A stretch of 64,000 nucleotides of DNA from assembly GCF_015230015.1 (NCBI RefSeq), contig NZ_JAAKZC010000008.1, positions 1 through 64,000 of the forward strand, read 5' to 3'. The notes below the pieces were generated by a model that worked only from the letters and a program-made list of their open reading frames with translations, was not told the origin of the DNA and searched no databases. This document shows, piece by piece, positions 30,442 through 47,408 of the stretch; the first letter of the stretch is position 1; each line of letters begins with the position of its first letter. The stretch is from Campylobacter concisus (GTDB taxonomy: Bacteria; Campylobacterota; Campylobacteria; Campylobacterales; Campylobacteraceae). The position numbers were made by a program, and so were the translations under genes.

Positions 30442-31060
30442 AATTTTGCTTCTTTTGTTTTTTATCTCTTCTCTTTTTGCAAATAATTTTGAAATTTCTC
30501 CAAAAAATATATCTCAATGTAAAAATCAAATTTGCAAAAATATCTTAAATCACTATGCAAATTTTATGAAAAAAATAGAACACGAAAGTTTTATAAGAAA
30601 GCTAGAGCTTATAAATTCATACTTAAATTCTTTAATGCCAAGATATGATGACTTTTACAATACAAATGTCGATGTGTGGAGCACTAGGGGCGAGTTTTTA
30701 AGGCGAGGTGGCGGAGACTGCGAAGAGTACGCGATATCAAAACGCGATAGCCTAAAAGATCTTGGCGTGGATAACCAAAAATGTCTTCTAGTCGTTCAGG
30801 AAAAAAACACAAAAAAATATCATATGGTGCTAGCTGTTTGGGAAAATTTACACAAAGAGCCTTTAATACTGGACAATCTAAGCTTTAGAGTTTTGCCGCT
30901 TTCGAAGCGTTATGACCTTGTGCCAGAGTATTGTTTGATGGATGGAAAATATTTTAAGATAAAAAAAGATGGCATAAATTTAGAGCCCGTAAATATAAGA
31001 ATGCAAACTTACGAAAATTTGATAAAGAAGGAAAAAGAAGAGAAATTTTGGAAGAATTAA
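30434..31060 (+). CDS. Second LapG-type periplasmic cysteine protease (BTLCP)
   Basis: 208 residues with a signal peptide (RKILLLLFFISSLFA). The triad is Cys96 in GGGDCEEYA, His130 in KYHMVLAVW and Asp147 in LILDNLS. The acidic residues flanking the Cys are retained as in LapG. It shares fold and motifs with 23069-23734 but is well diverged elsewhere and has extra cysteines in SQCKNQICKN. It overlaps the regulator gene by eight bases, so the two are coupled. Its stop codon sits in a small inverted repeat shared with the convergent gene. Confidence 0.86.
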   Translation: MRKILLLLFFISSLFANNFEISPKNISQCKNQICKNILNHYANFMKKIEHESFIRKLELINSYLNSLMPRYDDFYNTNVDVWSTRGEFLRRGGGDCEEYAISKRDSLKDLGVDNQKCLLVVQEKNTKKYHMVLAVWENLHKEPLILDNLSFRVLPLSKRYDLVPEYCLMDGKYFKIKKDGINLEPVNIRMQTYENLIKKEKEEKFWKN

Positions 31061-31305
31061 TCTTCCAAGTCGATGTCTATTTTTTCAACATTTGTTGTAA
31101 TATCTTTGGTGTTTTTCTCAATGTTGTGTTTATTTTTCTCGATTAGTGATCTGTTTTGACCTATAAGGTCTCTATTTTCTTTGATGCCATCACTGTTTTG
31201 CTCGATCATTTTACTTAACGTTGCTATCTTTTTTTCATAGCGGATCATTAAGAAGTAGATCACATAAATTAGCAGTAAAATTACCGCCCAAGGTAAAAAT
31301 TGCAT
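31057..31305 (-). CDS. Small membrane-anchored coiled-coil protein of unknown function
   Basis: 82 residues: an N-terminal membrane helix (LPWAVILLLIYVIYFLMI) and a polar tail of heptad-like repeats rich in Asn, Ile and Lys (IEQNSDGIKENRDLIGQN), likely a coiled coil. I start at the ATG 31305, which has AAAGGA upstream; longer frames run into AT-rich non-coding DNA. It converges on the second LapG-type gene with a four-base overlap of the stop codons. Confidence 0.65.
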   Translation of the reverse strand: MQFLPWAVILLLIYVIYFLMIRYEKKIATLSKMIEQNSDGIKENRDLIGQNRSLIEKNKHNIEKNTKDITTNVEKIDIDLED

Positions 31306-31514
31306 ATTAAATCCTTTGTAATTTTTCGTAATTATAGAAATTTTAGCTTTTAAAAAAAATAAAACTATGAAAATATGAAATTTTATATATGTAAAATTTA
31401 TCTTTGATTTTTGGTAAAAGGGGCTCAGATTAGTGGGCTGTTTTTGAATTTTGTTATAAATTTTATAAATTTTTGATTGCAAAAAAATTAGATGAAATAT
31501 TTTTCAAAATCTTC

Positions 31515-31543
31515 TTGACTTTTATTTTATTTTGGGCTATAAT
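31515..31543 (+). promoter_or_regulatory. Strong sigma-70 promoter for the tRNA-tuf cluster
   Basis: TTGACT at 31515-31520 and TATAAT at 31538-31543 are separated by 17 bases and lie about 20 bases before the first tRNA. This is the best promoter match in the window. Confidence 0.75.
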
Positions 31544-31563
31544 TGCCACTTCACAAAACAGGT

Positions 31564-31639
31564 GCTGGTGTAGCTCAGTTGGTAGAGCTACTGCCTTGTA
31601 AGCAGTGGGTCGGCGGTTCAAGTCCGTTCACCAGCTCCA
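31564..31639 (+). tRNA. tRNA-Thr (anticodon TGT)
   Basis: A 76-base cloverleaf: the acceptor GCTGGTG pairs with CACCAGC, the anticodon loop CTTGTAA reads TGT, the T-arm GGTTCAAGTCC is present, and CCA is encoded. First of four tRNAs upstream of tuf in the order Thr-Tyr-Gly-Thr, the same as upstream of E. coli tufB. Confidence 0.95.
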
Positions 31640-31691
31640 TTTTGTAACAGTGTTTGACCAGAAAATACCAAAATAACTTATTAATGTTTAA

Positions 31692-31776
<85 letters not shown>

Positions 31777-31783
31777 TTGTTAT

Positions 31784-31860
31784 GCGGGAGTAGCTCAGTT
31801 GGCTAGAGCATCAGCCTTCCAAGCTGAGGGTCGCGGGTTCGAGCCCCGTTTCCCGCTCCA
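31784..31860 (+). tRNA. tRNA-Gly (anticodon TCC)
   Basis: A 77-base cloverleaf. The acceptor GCGGGAG pairs with TTCCCGC (one G-T pair), the anticodon TCC is in CCTTCCAAG, and CCA is encoded. Confidence 0.95.
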
Positions 31861-31984
31861 AAATTTGGGAAAGTAAACTGGGAGCTGTATCTAGATTTTA
31901 CTAAACACAGTTATTCCATCTTTATTTTCATGAATTTTTAGTTGTTTGTATGTTGATTAAAATCATCTCAGCCAAGCGTTTTTC

Positions 31985-32059
<75 letters not shown>

Positions 32060-32131
32060 CTGGTTTATATGATTTTATATTACTATACGAATTTGAATTA
32101 GATAAAGACACATATCATAACGGAGGAAAAG

Positions 32132-33331
32132 ATGGCTAAAGAAAAATTTTCACGCAACAAGCCACACGTAAACATAGGCACTATCGGTCACGTTGACCAT
32201 GGTAAAACTACTTTAACAGCTGCAATATCTGCTGTTCTTTCACGCAAAGGTCTTGCTGAGCTAAAAGATTATGATAATATTGATAATGCTCCAGAAGAGA
32301 AAGAGCGTGGTATTACAATTGCTACTTCACACATTGAGTATGAGACAGAAAAACGTCACTATGCTCACGTTGACTGCCCAGGTCACGCCGACTATGTAAA
32401 AAATATGATTACAGGTGCTGCTCAAATGGACGGCGCTATTCTTGTTGTTTCTGCAGCAGACGGCCCAATGCCACAAACTAGAGAGCACATCTTGCTATCT
32501 CGCCAAGTTGGTGTTCCTTACATTGTTGTTTTCATGAACAAAGCAGATATGGTTGATGACGCTGAGTTACTTGAACTAGTTGAAATGGAAATTCGCGAAC
32601 TACTTAACGAGTATAACTTCCCAGGTGATGATACTCCGATAGTTTCTGGTTCAGCACTTAAAGCTCTTGAAGAGGCAAAAGCTGGACAAGATGGTGAATG
32701 GTCAGCAAAAATTATGGAACTAATGGATGCAGTTGATAGCTATATCCCAACTCCAGTTCGTGCTACAGATAAAGATCTTCTTATGCCAATCGAAGACGTT
32801 TTCTCAATCTCAGGTCGTGGTACAGTTGTAACAGGTAGAATTGAGAAAGGTGTTGTTAAAGTTGGTGACACTATAGAAATCGTTGGTATCAAACCTACAC
32901 AAACAACAACAGTTACTGGTGTTGAGATGTTTAGAAAAGAGATGGATCAAGGTGAAGCTGGTGATAACGTTGGTGTTCTTCTTCGTGGTACTAAAAAAGA
33001 AGACGTTGAACGTGGTATGGTTCTTTGCAAACCTAAATCAATTACTCCTCACACAAAATTTGAGGGTGAGGTGTATATCCTAACTAAAGAAGAGGGTGGT
33101 CGCCATACTCCTTTCTTTAACAACTATAGACCACAATTCTACGTAAGAACAACTGACGTTACTGGTTCTATTACATTACCAGAAGGCACAGAGATGGTTA
33201 TGCCAGGTGATAACGTAAGAATTTCTGTTGAGCTTATAGCTCCAGTTGCACTTGAAGAAGGTACTCGTTTTGCTATCCGTGAAGGTGGTAGAACTGTTGG
33301 TTCAGGTGTTGTTTCAAAAATACTTGGTTAA
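32132..33331 (+). CDS. tuf: Elongation factor Tu
   Basis: GTPase that delivers aminoacyl-tRNA to the ribosome. The 399-residue protein has G1 GHVDHGKT, G3 DCPGHADY and G4 NKAD, with domains 2 and 3 complete. The GGAGG box is six bases before the ATG. Highly biased codon use fits strong expression. Confidence 0.98.
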   Translation: MAKEKFSRNKPHVNIGTIGHVDHGKTTLTAAISAVLSRKGLAELKDYDNIDNAPEEKERGITIATSHIEYETEKRHYAHVDCPGHADYVKNMITGAAQMDGAILVVSAADGPMPQTREHILLSRQVGVPYIVVFMNKADMVDDAELLELVEMEIRELLNEYNFPGDDTPIVSGSALKALEEAKAGQDGEWSAKIMELMDAVDSYIPTPVRATDKDLLMPIEDVFSISGRGTVVTGRIEKGVVKVGDTIEIVGIKPTQTTTVTGVEMFRKEMDQGEAGDNVGVLLRGTKKEDVERGMVLCKPKSITPHTKFEGEVYILTKEEGGRHTPFFNNYRPQFYVRTTDVTGSITLPEGTEMVMPGDNVRISVELIAPVALEEGTRFAIREGGRTVGSGVVSKILG

Positions 33332-33344
33332 TTTATAAAATTAT

Positions 33345-33369
33345 GCCAAAGGGGAAACCCTTTGGCTTT
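33345..33369 (+). terminator. Terminator-like hairpin after tuf
   Basis: GCCAAAGGG (33345-33353) pairs with CCCTTTGGC (33358-33366) across GAAA and is followed by TTTCT. The short T-run suggests partial termination, leaving rpmG at lower transcription than tuf. Confidence 0.65.
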
Positions 33370-33384
33370 CTATAAGGAATATAT

Positions 33385-33543
33385 ATGAGAATTAAAATCG
33401 GTTTAAAATGCTCTGAGTGTGGTGATATCAATTATACTACTACAAAAAACAGCAAAACCACTACAGATAAGGTTGAGCTCAAAAAATATTGCCCAAGATT
33501 AAAAAAACATACTGTTCATAAAGAAGTTAAGTTAAAAAGCTAA
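33385..33543 (+). CDS. rpmG: 50S ribosomal protein L33
   Basis: 52 residues in the large ribosomal subunit, too short for most ORF filters. The sequence starts [16 protein letters not shown] and ends with [20 protein letters not shown], the L33 signature. The first CxxC is present, but the second pair is reduced to a single Cys (YCPRLKKH). AAGGA precedes the ATG. Lies between tuf and tRNA-Trp. Confidence 0.94.
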   Translation: MRIKIGLKCSECGDINYTTTKNSKTTTDKVELKKYCPRLKKHTVHKEVKLKS

Positions 33544-33562
33544 TTAAGAATAAGTAGCTATT

Positions 33563-33638
33563 AGGGCAATAGCTCCAACGGTAGAGCGCTGGATTCCAAA
33601 TCCAATGGTTGGGGGTTCGAATCCCTCTTGCCCTGCCA
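33563..33638 (+). tRNA. tRNA-Trp (anticodon CCA)
   Basis: A 76-base cloverleaf. The acceptor AGGGCAA pairs with TTGCCCT, the anticodon CCA is in GATTCCAAATC, and GCCA ends the gene. It is 19 bases after rpmG and 17 before secE. Confidence 0.95.
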
Positions 33639-33655
33639 CAATTAAGGTTAAGATT

Positions 33656-33835
33656 ATGGAAAAATTTATAAATTATATAAAGCTATCTAAATTGGAAATA
33701 ATGAAAGTTATCTTTCCTACTAAAGAACAAATTAGAAATGCTTTTATTGCAGTTTTTATCGTGGTCGCTGTTGTTTCACTTTTTTTAGCTCTTGTTGATG
33801 TTGTTATGTCCTTTGTTCTTTCTAAAGTTATATAG
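33656..33835 (+). CDS. secE: Preprotein translocase subunit SecE
   Basis: 59-residue single-span SecE of the SecYEG channel: a short amphipathic N-terminus (EKFINYIKLSKLEIMKVIFPT) and one membrane helix (IAVFIVVAVVSLFLALVDVV). I start at ATG 33656 because an upstream in-frame start at 33605 lies within tRNA-Trp. Followed by nusG, the usual pairing. Confidence 0.92.
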   Translation: MEKFINYIKLSKLEIMKVIFPTKEQIRNAFIAVFIVVAVVSLFLALVDVVMSFVLSKVI

Positions 33836-33849
33836 GGTAAGGAAAAATA

Positions 33850-34380
33850 ATGTCACATAAATGGTATGCTATACAAACTTACGCTGGTAGCGAAATGGCA
33901 GTAAAAAGAGGAATTGAAAATTTAGTTAGAGATCACGGTATCGAAGATCAACTAAAAGAAGTTATAGTTCCTACAGAAGACGTAATAGAGATAAAAAACG
34001 GTAAGCAAAAAATTAATGAAAGAACTCTTTATCCTGGATATGCTTTTGCATGTTTAGATCTTGATACAGCTCTTTGGCATAAGATTCAGTCTTTACCAAA
34101 GGTTGGACGTTTTATTGGTGAGGCAAAAAAGCCTACGCCATTGACTGAAAAAGATATAAATACTATCTTGGAGAAAGTTCAAAAAAGAGCGGCACCAAAA
34201 CCTAAAATATTTTTTGAGGATGGTGAAAGTGTTCGCATAACAGAAGGTCCTTTTGCTAACTTTACAGGTATCGTTGAAGAATACGATATGATACATGGTA
34301 AGCTTAGACTCAATGTTTCTATTTTTGGTAGAAGTACCCCTGTTGATATTTTGTATTCACAAGTTGAGAAGATAATTTAA
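33850..34380 (+). CDS. nusG: Transcription termination/antitermination factor NusG
   Basis: Binds RNA polymerase and couples it to Rho or the ribosome. The 176 residues comprise the NGN domain ([13 protein letters not shown]...PKVGRFIGE) and a C-terminal KOW domain ([17 protein letters not shown]). In the conserved secE-nusG-rplK order. Confidence 0.97.
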   Translation: MSHKWYAIQTYAGSEMAVKRGIENLVRDHGIEDQLKEVIVPTEDVIEIKNGKQKINERTLYPGYAFACLDLDTALWHKIQSLPKVGRFIGEAKKPTPLTEKDINTILEKVQKRAAPKPKIFFEDGESVRITEGPFANFTGIVEEYDMIHGKLRLNVSIFGRSTPVDILYSQVEKII

Positions 34381-34390
34381 GGAGCAAGAA

Positions 34391-34816
34391 ATGGCTAAAA
34401 AAGTTATAGGTGAAATAAAATTACAAATTGCCGCAACAAAAGCAAATCCTAGCCCGCCAGTTGGTCCAGCATTAGGACAAAAGGGCGTTAATATTATGGA
34501 ATTTTGTAAAGCCTTTAATGAAAAAACAAAAGATATGGTTGGATTTAATATCCCGGTCGTTATAACAGTTTATGCTGATAAAAGTTTTACATTTATCACA
34601 AAGCAACCACCTGCTACAGACCTTATTAAGAAGGCTGCGGGTATAACAAAAGGAACAGACAATCCTTTAAAAAATAAAGTAGGTAAATTAACAAAAGCTC
34701 AAGTTTTAGAAATTGTTGAGAAAAAACTTGTTGATTTAAATACAAATGATAAAGAGCAAGCAGCTAAGATTATTGCTGGTTCAGCTCGTTCAATGGGTGT
34801 CGAAGTAGTAGACTAA
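34391..34816 (+). CDS. rplK: 50S ribosomal protein L11
   Basis: 141-residue protein of the GTPase-associated centre. It has the N-terminal proline-rich motif [20 protein letters not shown] and the C-terminal RNA-binding [12 protein letters not shown]. Ten bases after nusG with AGGAG before the start. Confidence 0.97.
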   Translation: MAKKVIGEIKLQIAATKANPSPPVGPALGQKGVNIMEFCKAFNEKTKDMVGFNIPVVITVYADKSFTFITKQPPATDLIKKAAGITKGTDNPLKNKVGKLTKAQVLEIVEKKLVDLNTNDKEQAAKIIAGSARSMGVEVVD

Positions 34817-34875
34817 AACCTTTACCGTCAGGTTGATTTTCAAAAGACGGAAGCAATTTATATGCGGAGAAATTT
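34817..34875 (+). promoter_or_regulatory. Candidate L1-binding translational operator before rplA
   Basis: The rplK-rplA gap can fold into two stacked helices: CCGTC (34825-34829) with GACGG (34846-34850), enclosing TTGA/TCAA, followed by AAGC and a GGAG Shine-Dalgarno box. L1 represses its own operon through such a site in many bacteria. The assignment is inference. Confidence 0.4.
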
Positions 34876-35577
34876 ATGGGAAAAACTAGTAAGAGATTTC
34901 AAGAATTGCTCAAAAAAGTAGAGCAAGATAAAATTTATAACCTTAGCGAGGCTATCGATACTGTTAAAACTCTAGCTTCTGCTAAATTTAATGAGACAGT
35001 TGAGATTGCATTGAAATTAAATGTTGATCCAAGACATGCTGATCAAATGGTTCGTGGTTCAGTTGTTTTACCAGCTGGCACAGGCAAAGTTGTAAGAGTT
35101 GCTGTTATAGCAAAAGATGCTAAAGCTGATGAGGCAAAAGCTGCTGGTGCTGACATAGTTGGTGCTGATGATCTAGTTGAGGATATCCAAAAAGGTATAA
35201 TGAACTTTGATGTTCTTATAGCTACTCCAAATTTAATGGGTCTTGTAGGTAAAGTTGGTAGAATTTTAGGACCTAAAGGTTTAATGCCAAATCCAAAAAC
35301 TGAAACAGTTACAATGGATGTTGCACAAGCTGTTAATAATGCAAAAAGTGGACAAGTAAATTTCCGTGTTGATAAGCAAGGAAATATACATGCAGGTCTT
35401 GGTAAGGTCAATTTTACTAAAGAGCAATTAAATGAAAATATTTCAACATTTATTAAAGCTATTAATAAGCATAAACCTGCGACTGCAAAAGGTAGATATG
35501 TAAAAAATGCTTCATTGTCTTTAACAATGAGCCCTTCTGTAACTCTTGATACTCAAGAAGTTATGGATTTAAAATAA
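34876..35577 (+). CDS. rplA: 50S ribosomal protein L1
   Basis: 233-residue L1-stalk protein. The signature region [18 protein letters not shown] is present, as are the opening [13 protein letters not shown] and the closing [16 protein letters not shown]1 usually also acts as translational repressor of the L11 operon. Lies 59 bases after rplK. Confidence 0.97.
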   Translation: MGKTSKRFQELLKKVEQDKIYNLSEAIDTVKTLASAKFNETVEIALKLNVDPRHADQMVRGSVVLPAGTGKVVRVAVIAKDAKADEAKAAGADIVGADDLVEDIQKGIMNFDVLIATPNLMGLVGKVGRILGPKGLMPNPKTETVTMDVAQAVNNAKSGQVNFRVDKQGNIHAGLGKVNFTKEQLNENISTFIKAINKHKPATAKGRYVKNASLSLTMSPSVTLDTQEVMDLK

Positions 35578-35680
35578 GAATTTAGAGAAATTTATATCTT
35601 AGATTGGAGATAGCCGAGGCCATTGGGCTTAATTGATTCGACCCGCTCTGCTTGAAATTACCGGTCGGAAAGGAGAAAAA
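35578..35680 (+). promoter_or_regulatory. L10 (r-protein) leader RNA upstream of rplJ
   Basis: 103 untranslated bases between rplA and rplJ with purine-rich segments (GGAGATAGCCGAGGCC), a GGGCTTAA block, and an ACCGGTCGG segment next to the AAGGAG box. Position and composition match the L10/L12-binding leader (Rfam L10_leader) that gives feedback control. An upstream in-frame start at 35633 lies within this leader and is not used. Confidence 0.6.
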
Positions 35681-36166
35681 GTGACACGTAACGAAAAAAC
35701 TGAAGTTGTTGCAAAATTAGAGAGTGAATTTAAAACTGCTGAAGCTATTGTAGTTTGTGACTATCGTGGTCTTTCAGTTAAAAAACTTGAAGTTTTAAGA
35801 AATTCTGCAAAAGAACAAAATGTAAAAGTTCAAGTTATTAAAAATACTCTTGCAAATATTGCTCTTAAAAATTCTGATAAAGTCGGAATGGAACTCAAAG
35901 ATACAAATATCTATCTTTGGAGTGAAGATCAATTAGCAGTAACTAAAGTAGCCGCAAAATTTGAAGAGTCAAATTCTGATTTTTTCAAAATTAAAACAGC
36001 TTATATTGATGGCGAAGTTGCAAGCGTTGATAAAGTTAAAGCTCTATCTAAAATGCCTAGCCGTGATGAGCTTATTGCGATGCTTTTGCAAGTTTGGAAT
36101 GCGCCAATTCAAAATTTCACAATTGGTTTGAATGCGCTTAAAGAGAAAAAAGAACAATCAGCTTAA
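35681..36166 (+). CDS. rplJ: 50S ribosomal protein L10
   Basis: 161-residue base of the L7/L12 stalk. I use the GTG at 35681, preceded by AAGGAG, because [16 protein letters not shown] aligns with L10 N-termini and the length then matches the family. The C-terminus (NALKEKKEQ) is the L12-binding helix. Confidence 0.95.
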   Translation: MTRNEKTEVVAKLESEFKTAEAIVVCDYRGLSVKKLEVLRNSAKEQNVKVQVIKNTLANIALKNSDKVGMELKDTNIYLWSEDQLAVTKVAAKFEESNSDFFKIKTAYIDGEVASVDKVKALSKMPSRDELIAMLLQVWNAPIQNFTIGLNALKEKKEQSA

Positions 36167-36193
36167 TTAAATTAAAAATAATAAGGATAAAAA

Positions 36194-36571
36194 ATGGCAA
36201 TTACAAAAGAAGACGTATTAGAGTTTATATCTAATCTTTCTGTACTTGAACTTAGCGAACTTGTAAAAGAGTTTGAAGAGAAATTTGGTGTTAGCGCAGC
36301 TCCTGTAATGGTAGCTGGCGGTGCAGTTGCTGCAGGCGGTGCAGCTGCTGCTGAAGAAAAAACAGAATTTAACATTGTTTTGGTTGATTCTGGTGATAAG
36401 AAAATCAACGTTATTAAGGTTGTTAGAGCACTTACTGGTCTTGGTCTTAAAGAGGCTAAAGACGCAGTTGAAGGAACTCCATCTGTTCTTAAAGAAGGCG
36501 TTAGCAAAGACGAAGCTGAAGCAGCTAAAAAAGAGCTTGAAGAGGCTGGTGCTAAGGTTGAACTTAAATAA
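36194..36571 (+). CDS. rplL: 50S ribosomal protein L7/L12
   Basis: 125 residues: an N-terminal dimerisation domain, an Ala/Gly hinge near residues 37-53 and the factor-binding C-terminal domain with [20 protein letters not shown]. It follows rplJ by 27 bases with an AAGGA box. Confidence 0.97.
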   Translation: MAITKEDVLEFISNLSVLELSELVKEFEEKFGVSAAPVMVAGGAVAAGGAAAAEEKTEFNIVLVDSGDKKINVIKVVRALTGLGLKEAKDAVEGTPSVLKEGVSKDEAEAAKKELEEAGAKVELK

Positions 36572-36598
36572 TTTTTTATTATTTAGGCTTAATATTTC

Positions 36599-36627
36599 AA
36601 GAGAGGGCAGAGGCTCTCTCTTTTTTA
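36599..36627 (+). terminator. Attenuator-like terminator between rplL and rpoB
   Basis: AAGAGAGGG (36599-36607) pairs with CTCTCTCTT (36614-36622, one G-T) and runs into a T-tract. In many bacteria partial termination here lowers rpoBC relative to ribosomal protein mRNA. Confidence 0.7.
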
Positions 36628-36647
36628 AATTTTAGATGCCTTGTTAA

Positions 36648-45336
<8,689 letters not shown>

Positions 45337-45340
45337 TATA

Positions 45341-45368
45341 TTAAGCCCCGTTTTTGGGGCTTAATTCT
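45341..45368 (+). terminator. Intrinsic terminator after rpoC
   Basis: TTAAGCCCC (45341-45349) pairs with GGGGCTTAA (45356-45364) across GTTTTT, followed by TTCTCTT. It closes the rpl-rpo operon. Confidence 0.8.
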
Positions 45369-45469
45369 CTTATAAATTTATCCACTTAAATTTAGAAAAT
45401 TTCAAAATTTACAAGCCGTTAATCAATATTAAATAAAATCCCTAACTAAAAATATGTAACGGAGATATT

Positions 45470-45859
45470 ATGAAAAATGTCGATCTTGGTCTTTTATTTT
45501 TGCGTTTAGGCCTTGGAATTTGCCTTTTTATGCACGGCTTTGGCAAAATTTTACACGGGCTTGGCGGCGTAAAGAGCATTTTAATTGATGCTGGGCTACC
45601 TAGTTTTCTGGCATATTTTGCTTATCTTAGCGAGGTTTTGGCCCCTATAATGATCGCTGTTGGCTTTTACTCAAGGCTTGGCGCGCTCCTAGTTTTTGGC
45701 TCTAGTCTTGTCATTTTGTATTCATATTTTGGTTTATCAAATTTACTTGAACTAACTAATGTAAATGGTTTTAAAGCAGAGCTTATATATCTTTATATCG
45801 CTATATCACTTTGCATCATCTCAACTGGCAGCGGCAAATACGCTATCAAGCAAGACTGA
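45470..45859 (+). CDS. DoxX family membrane protein
   Basis: 129-residue protein with four predicted membrane helices and the DoxX features RLGLGICLFMHGFGKI near the start and SGKYAIK at the end. Family members have been linked to redox or thiol stress, but the substrate is unknown. ACGGAG precedes the ATG. It has its own terminator and lies in the rpoC-rpsL interval. Confidence 0.85.
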   Translation: MKNVDLGLLFLRLGLGICLFMHGFGKILHGLGGVKSILIDAGLPSFLAYFAYLSEVLAPIMIAVGFYSRLGALLVFGSSLVILYSYFGLSNLLELTNVNGFKAELIYLYIAISLCIISTGSGKYAIKQD

Positions 45860-45862
45860 TCT

Positions 45863-45894
45863 AAATTTAGCACATATTAAATGTGCTAAATTTT
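45863..45894 (+). terminator. Terminator of the DoxX gene
   Basis: AAATTTAGCACAT (45863-45875) is a perfect inverted repeat with ATGTGCTAAATTT (45881-45893) across a five-base loop and ends in TTTT. Confidence 0.75.
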
Positions 45895-45995
45895 CACACA
45901 TTTTATTTAAAATTTAAATTTAGTTTATTTTTTTATAACACTTTAAGTTTATTGCCTTTAAATTTGAAAATTATCTCAAATTTAAAGGATACACG

Positions 45996-47408
45996 ATGGA
46001 ACAGACAAAAAAAGAGCCTTCGTTTCTGCTAGCCCTTACGCCTATCTTGGTTATGATCGTAGGTCTTGCGCTTGGCGTTGGTTATATGAAGCTAAAGGTT
46101 GAGCCGATCATTTTGATAGCTGCCCTCGTGGCTGGTGGCATCGCTTGGAGACTAGGATATAGCTGGAGCGAGCTTCAAGAAGGGGTGATAGAGAAAATTT
46201 CAAGCTCACTCCCGGCACTTATGATACTTTGGGCGGTCGGTCTGCTTATTGGCTCATGGGTATTTTCAGGCACCATCCCTATGATCATCTACTACGGTGT
46301 GGATCTTATAAGTCCGCAGTATCTAGTCCTAACCGCTTTTGTCATCGCAGCTATCATCTCAACTGTAACTGGCACGTCTTGGGGTTCTGCTGGCACAGTT
46401 GGCGTCGCTATTATGGGCATAGCTCAAGGTCTTGATGTAAATTTAGCCGCAACTGCTGGCGCGGTAGTCGCAGGAGCTTACTTTGGCGACAAGCTCTCTC
46501 CGCTCTCAGATACGACAAATCTAGCTCCGATAGCAGCTGGCTCAGAGCTTTATGAGCACATCAGACATATGTTTTATACAACTATCCCAGCAACTATCGT
46601 TGCGATAGCGGCTTATCTATTTTTTGGAAGCGAGGCTGCAAGTAGTGGCGCAAATGTTTCAGAGTCGGTTTTGGCGCTTCAAGGTCAGCTTGATAAAATT
46701 TTTCACTGGAACATCATCTTGCTTTTGCCTGTGCTTTTTGTCTTGGCTGGCTCGGTGCTAAAGTGGCCAACCATCCCAGTAATGATCATCGCATCTCTAT
46801 TTTCAGTGCTTCTTGGTGTGATCGTTCAAGATTTTAGCTTTAAAAATGGCTTTATCTCAGTGATGACTGGCTTTAACGTCACGATGAGCGGCATTAATAT
46901 GGAGTTTTCAAAAGATATCACGAAGCTTCTAAATAGAGGCGGCGTGAGCTCGGTAAATTCAACCACCATCCTAGTCATCTGCGCTATGGGCTTTGCTGGT
47001 ATCATCTCAAAAACTGGCATGCTTACAAAGGTGCTTCACACCATCATGGCAAAGGTCAAATCAACAGCAGGCGTCATCATCTCGACTATCGGATCATGCC
47101 TAACTGTCGCATTTGTCACAGGTAGCTCATATCTTTCTATCCTCATTCCTGGCGAGATGTTTAAGGACTTTTATAAAGAGAAAAATTTAGCAGCCAAAAA
47201 CCTATCAAGAACACTTGAAGACTCTGGCACCGTTATCGTCCCGCTCATACCTTGGTCAGCAGCAGGCGCATATATGACAGCTACACTTGGAGTGCCAACG
47301 GTAGAGTACTTGCCTTGGGCGATACTAAACTACATGGGCGTTGTCTTTGCTATCATTTTAGCACTTACTGGCATCGGCATAGCTAAGATAAATAAGGATG
47401 CCAAATGA
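45996..47408 (+). CDS. NhaC-family Na+/H+ antiporter-like transporter
   Basis: 470 residues with about twelve membrane segments. It shows NhaC features: WAVGLLIGSWVFSGTIPMII, TGTSWGSAGTVG, GAYFGDKLSPLSDTTNLAP and the late PLIPWSAAGAYM. The fold fits sodium/proton exchange, but members of this superfamily also move organic anions. Because the next gene encodes an isoaspartyl dipeptidase and overlaps by four bases, uptake of a dipeptide or amino acid is a reasonable alternative (inference). Confidence 0.85.
   Translation: MEQTKKEPSFLLALTPILVMIVGLALGVGYMKLKVEPIILIAALVAGGIAWRLGYSWSELQEGVIEKISSSLPALMILWAVGLLIGSWVFSGTIPMIIYYGVDLISPQYLVLTAFVIAAIISTVTGTSWGSAGTVGVAIMGIAQGLDVNLAATAGAVVAGAYFGDKLSPLSDTTNLAPIAAGSELYEHIRHMFYTTIPATIVAIAAYLFFGSEAASSGANVSESVLALQGQLDKIFHWNIILLLPVLFVLAGSVLKWPTIPVMIIASLFSVLLGVIVQDFSFKNGFISVMTGFNVTMSGINMEFSKDITKLLNRGGVSSVNSTTILVICAMGFAGIISKTGMLTKVLHTIMAKVKSTAGVIISTIGSCLTVAFVTGSSYLSILIPGEMFKDFYKEKNLAAKNLSRTLEDSGTVIVPLIPWSAAGAYMTATLGVPTVEYLPWAILNYMGVVFAIILALTGIGIAKINKDAK

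Noticed and set aside
31046..31068. Bidirectional terminator at the junction of the second LapG-type gene and the convergent small gene
   Set aside because: TTGGAAGA and TCTTCCAA can pair around the two stop codons, but no T-run follows on either strand, so I do not call termination.
33605..33655. Longer SecE start
   Set aside because: This segment is the 3' half of tRNA-Trp plus a short spacer, so it is not coding.
35043..35411. Minus-strand open frame of 122 residues
   Set aside because: It is antisense to rplA, a shadow created by codon bias in a ribosomal protein gene.
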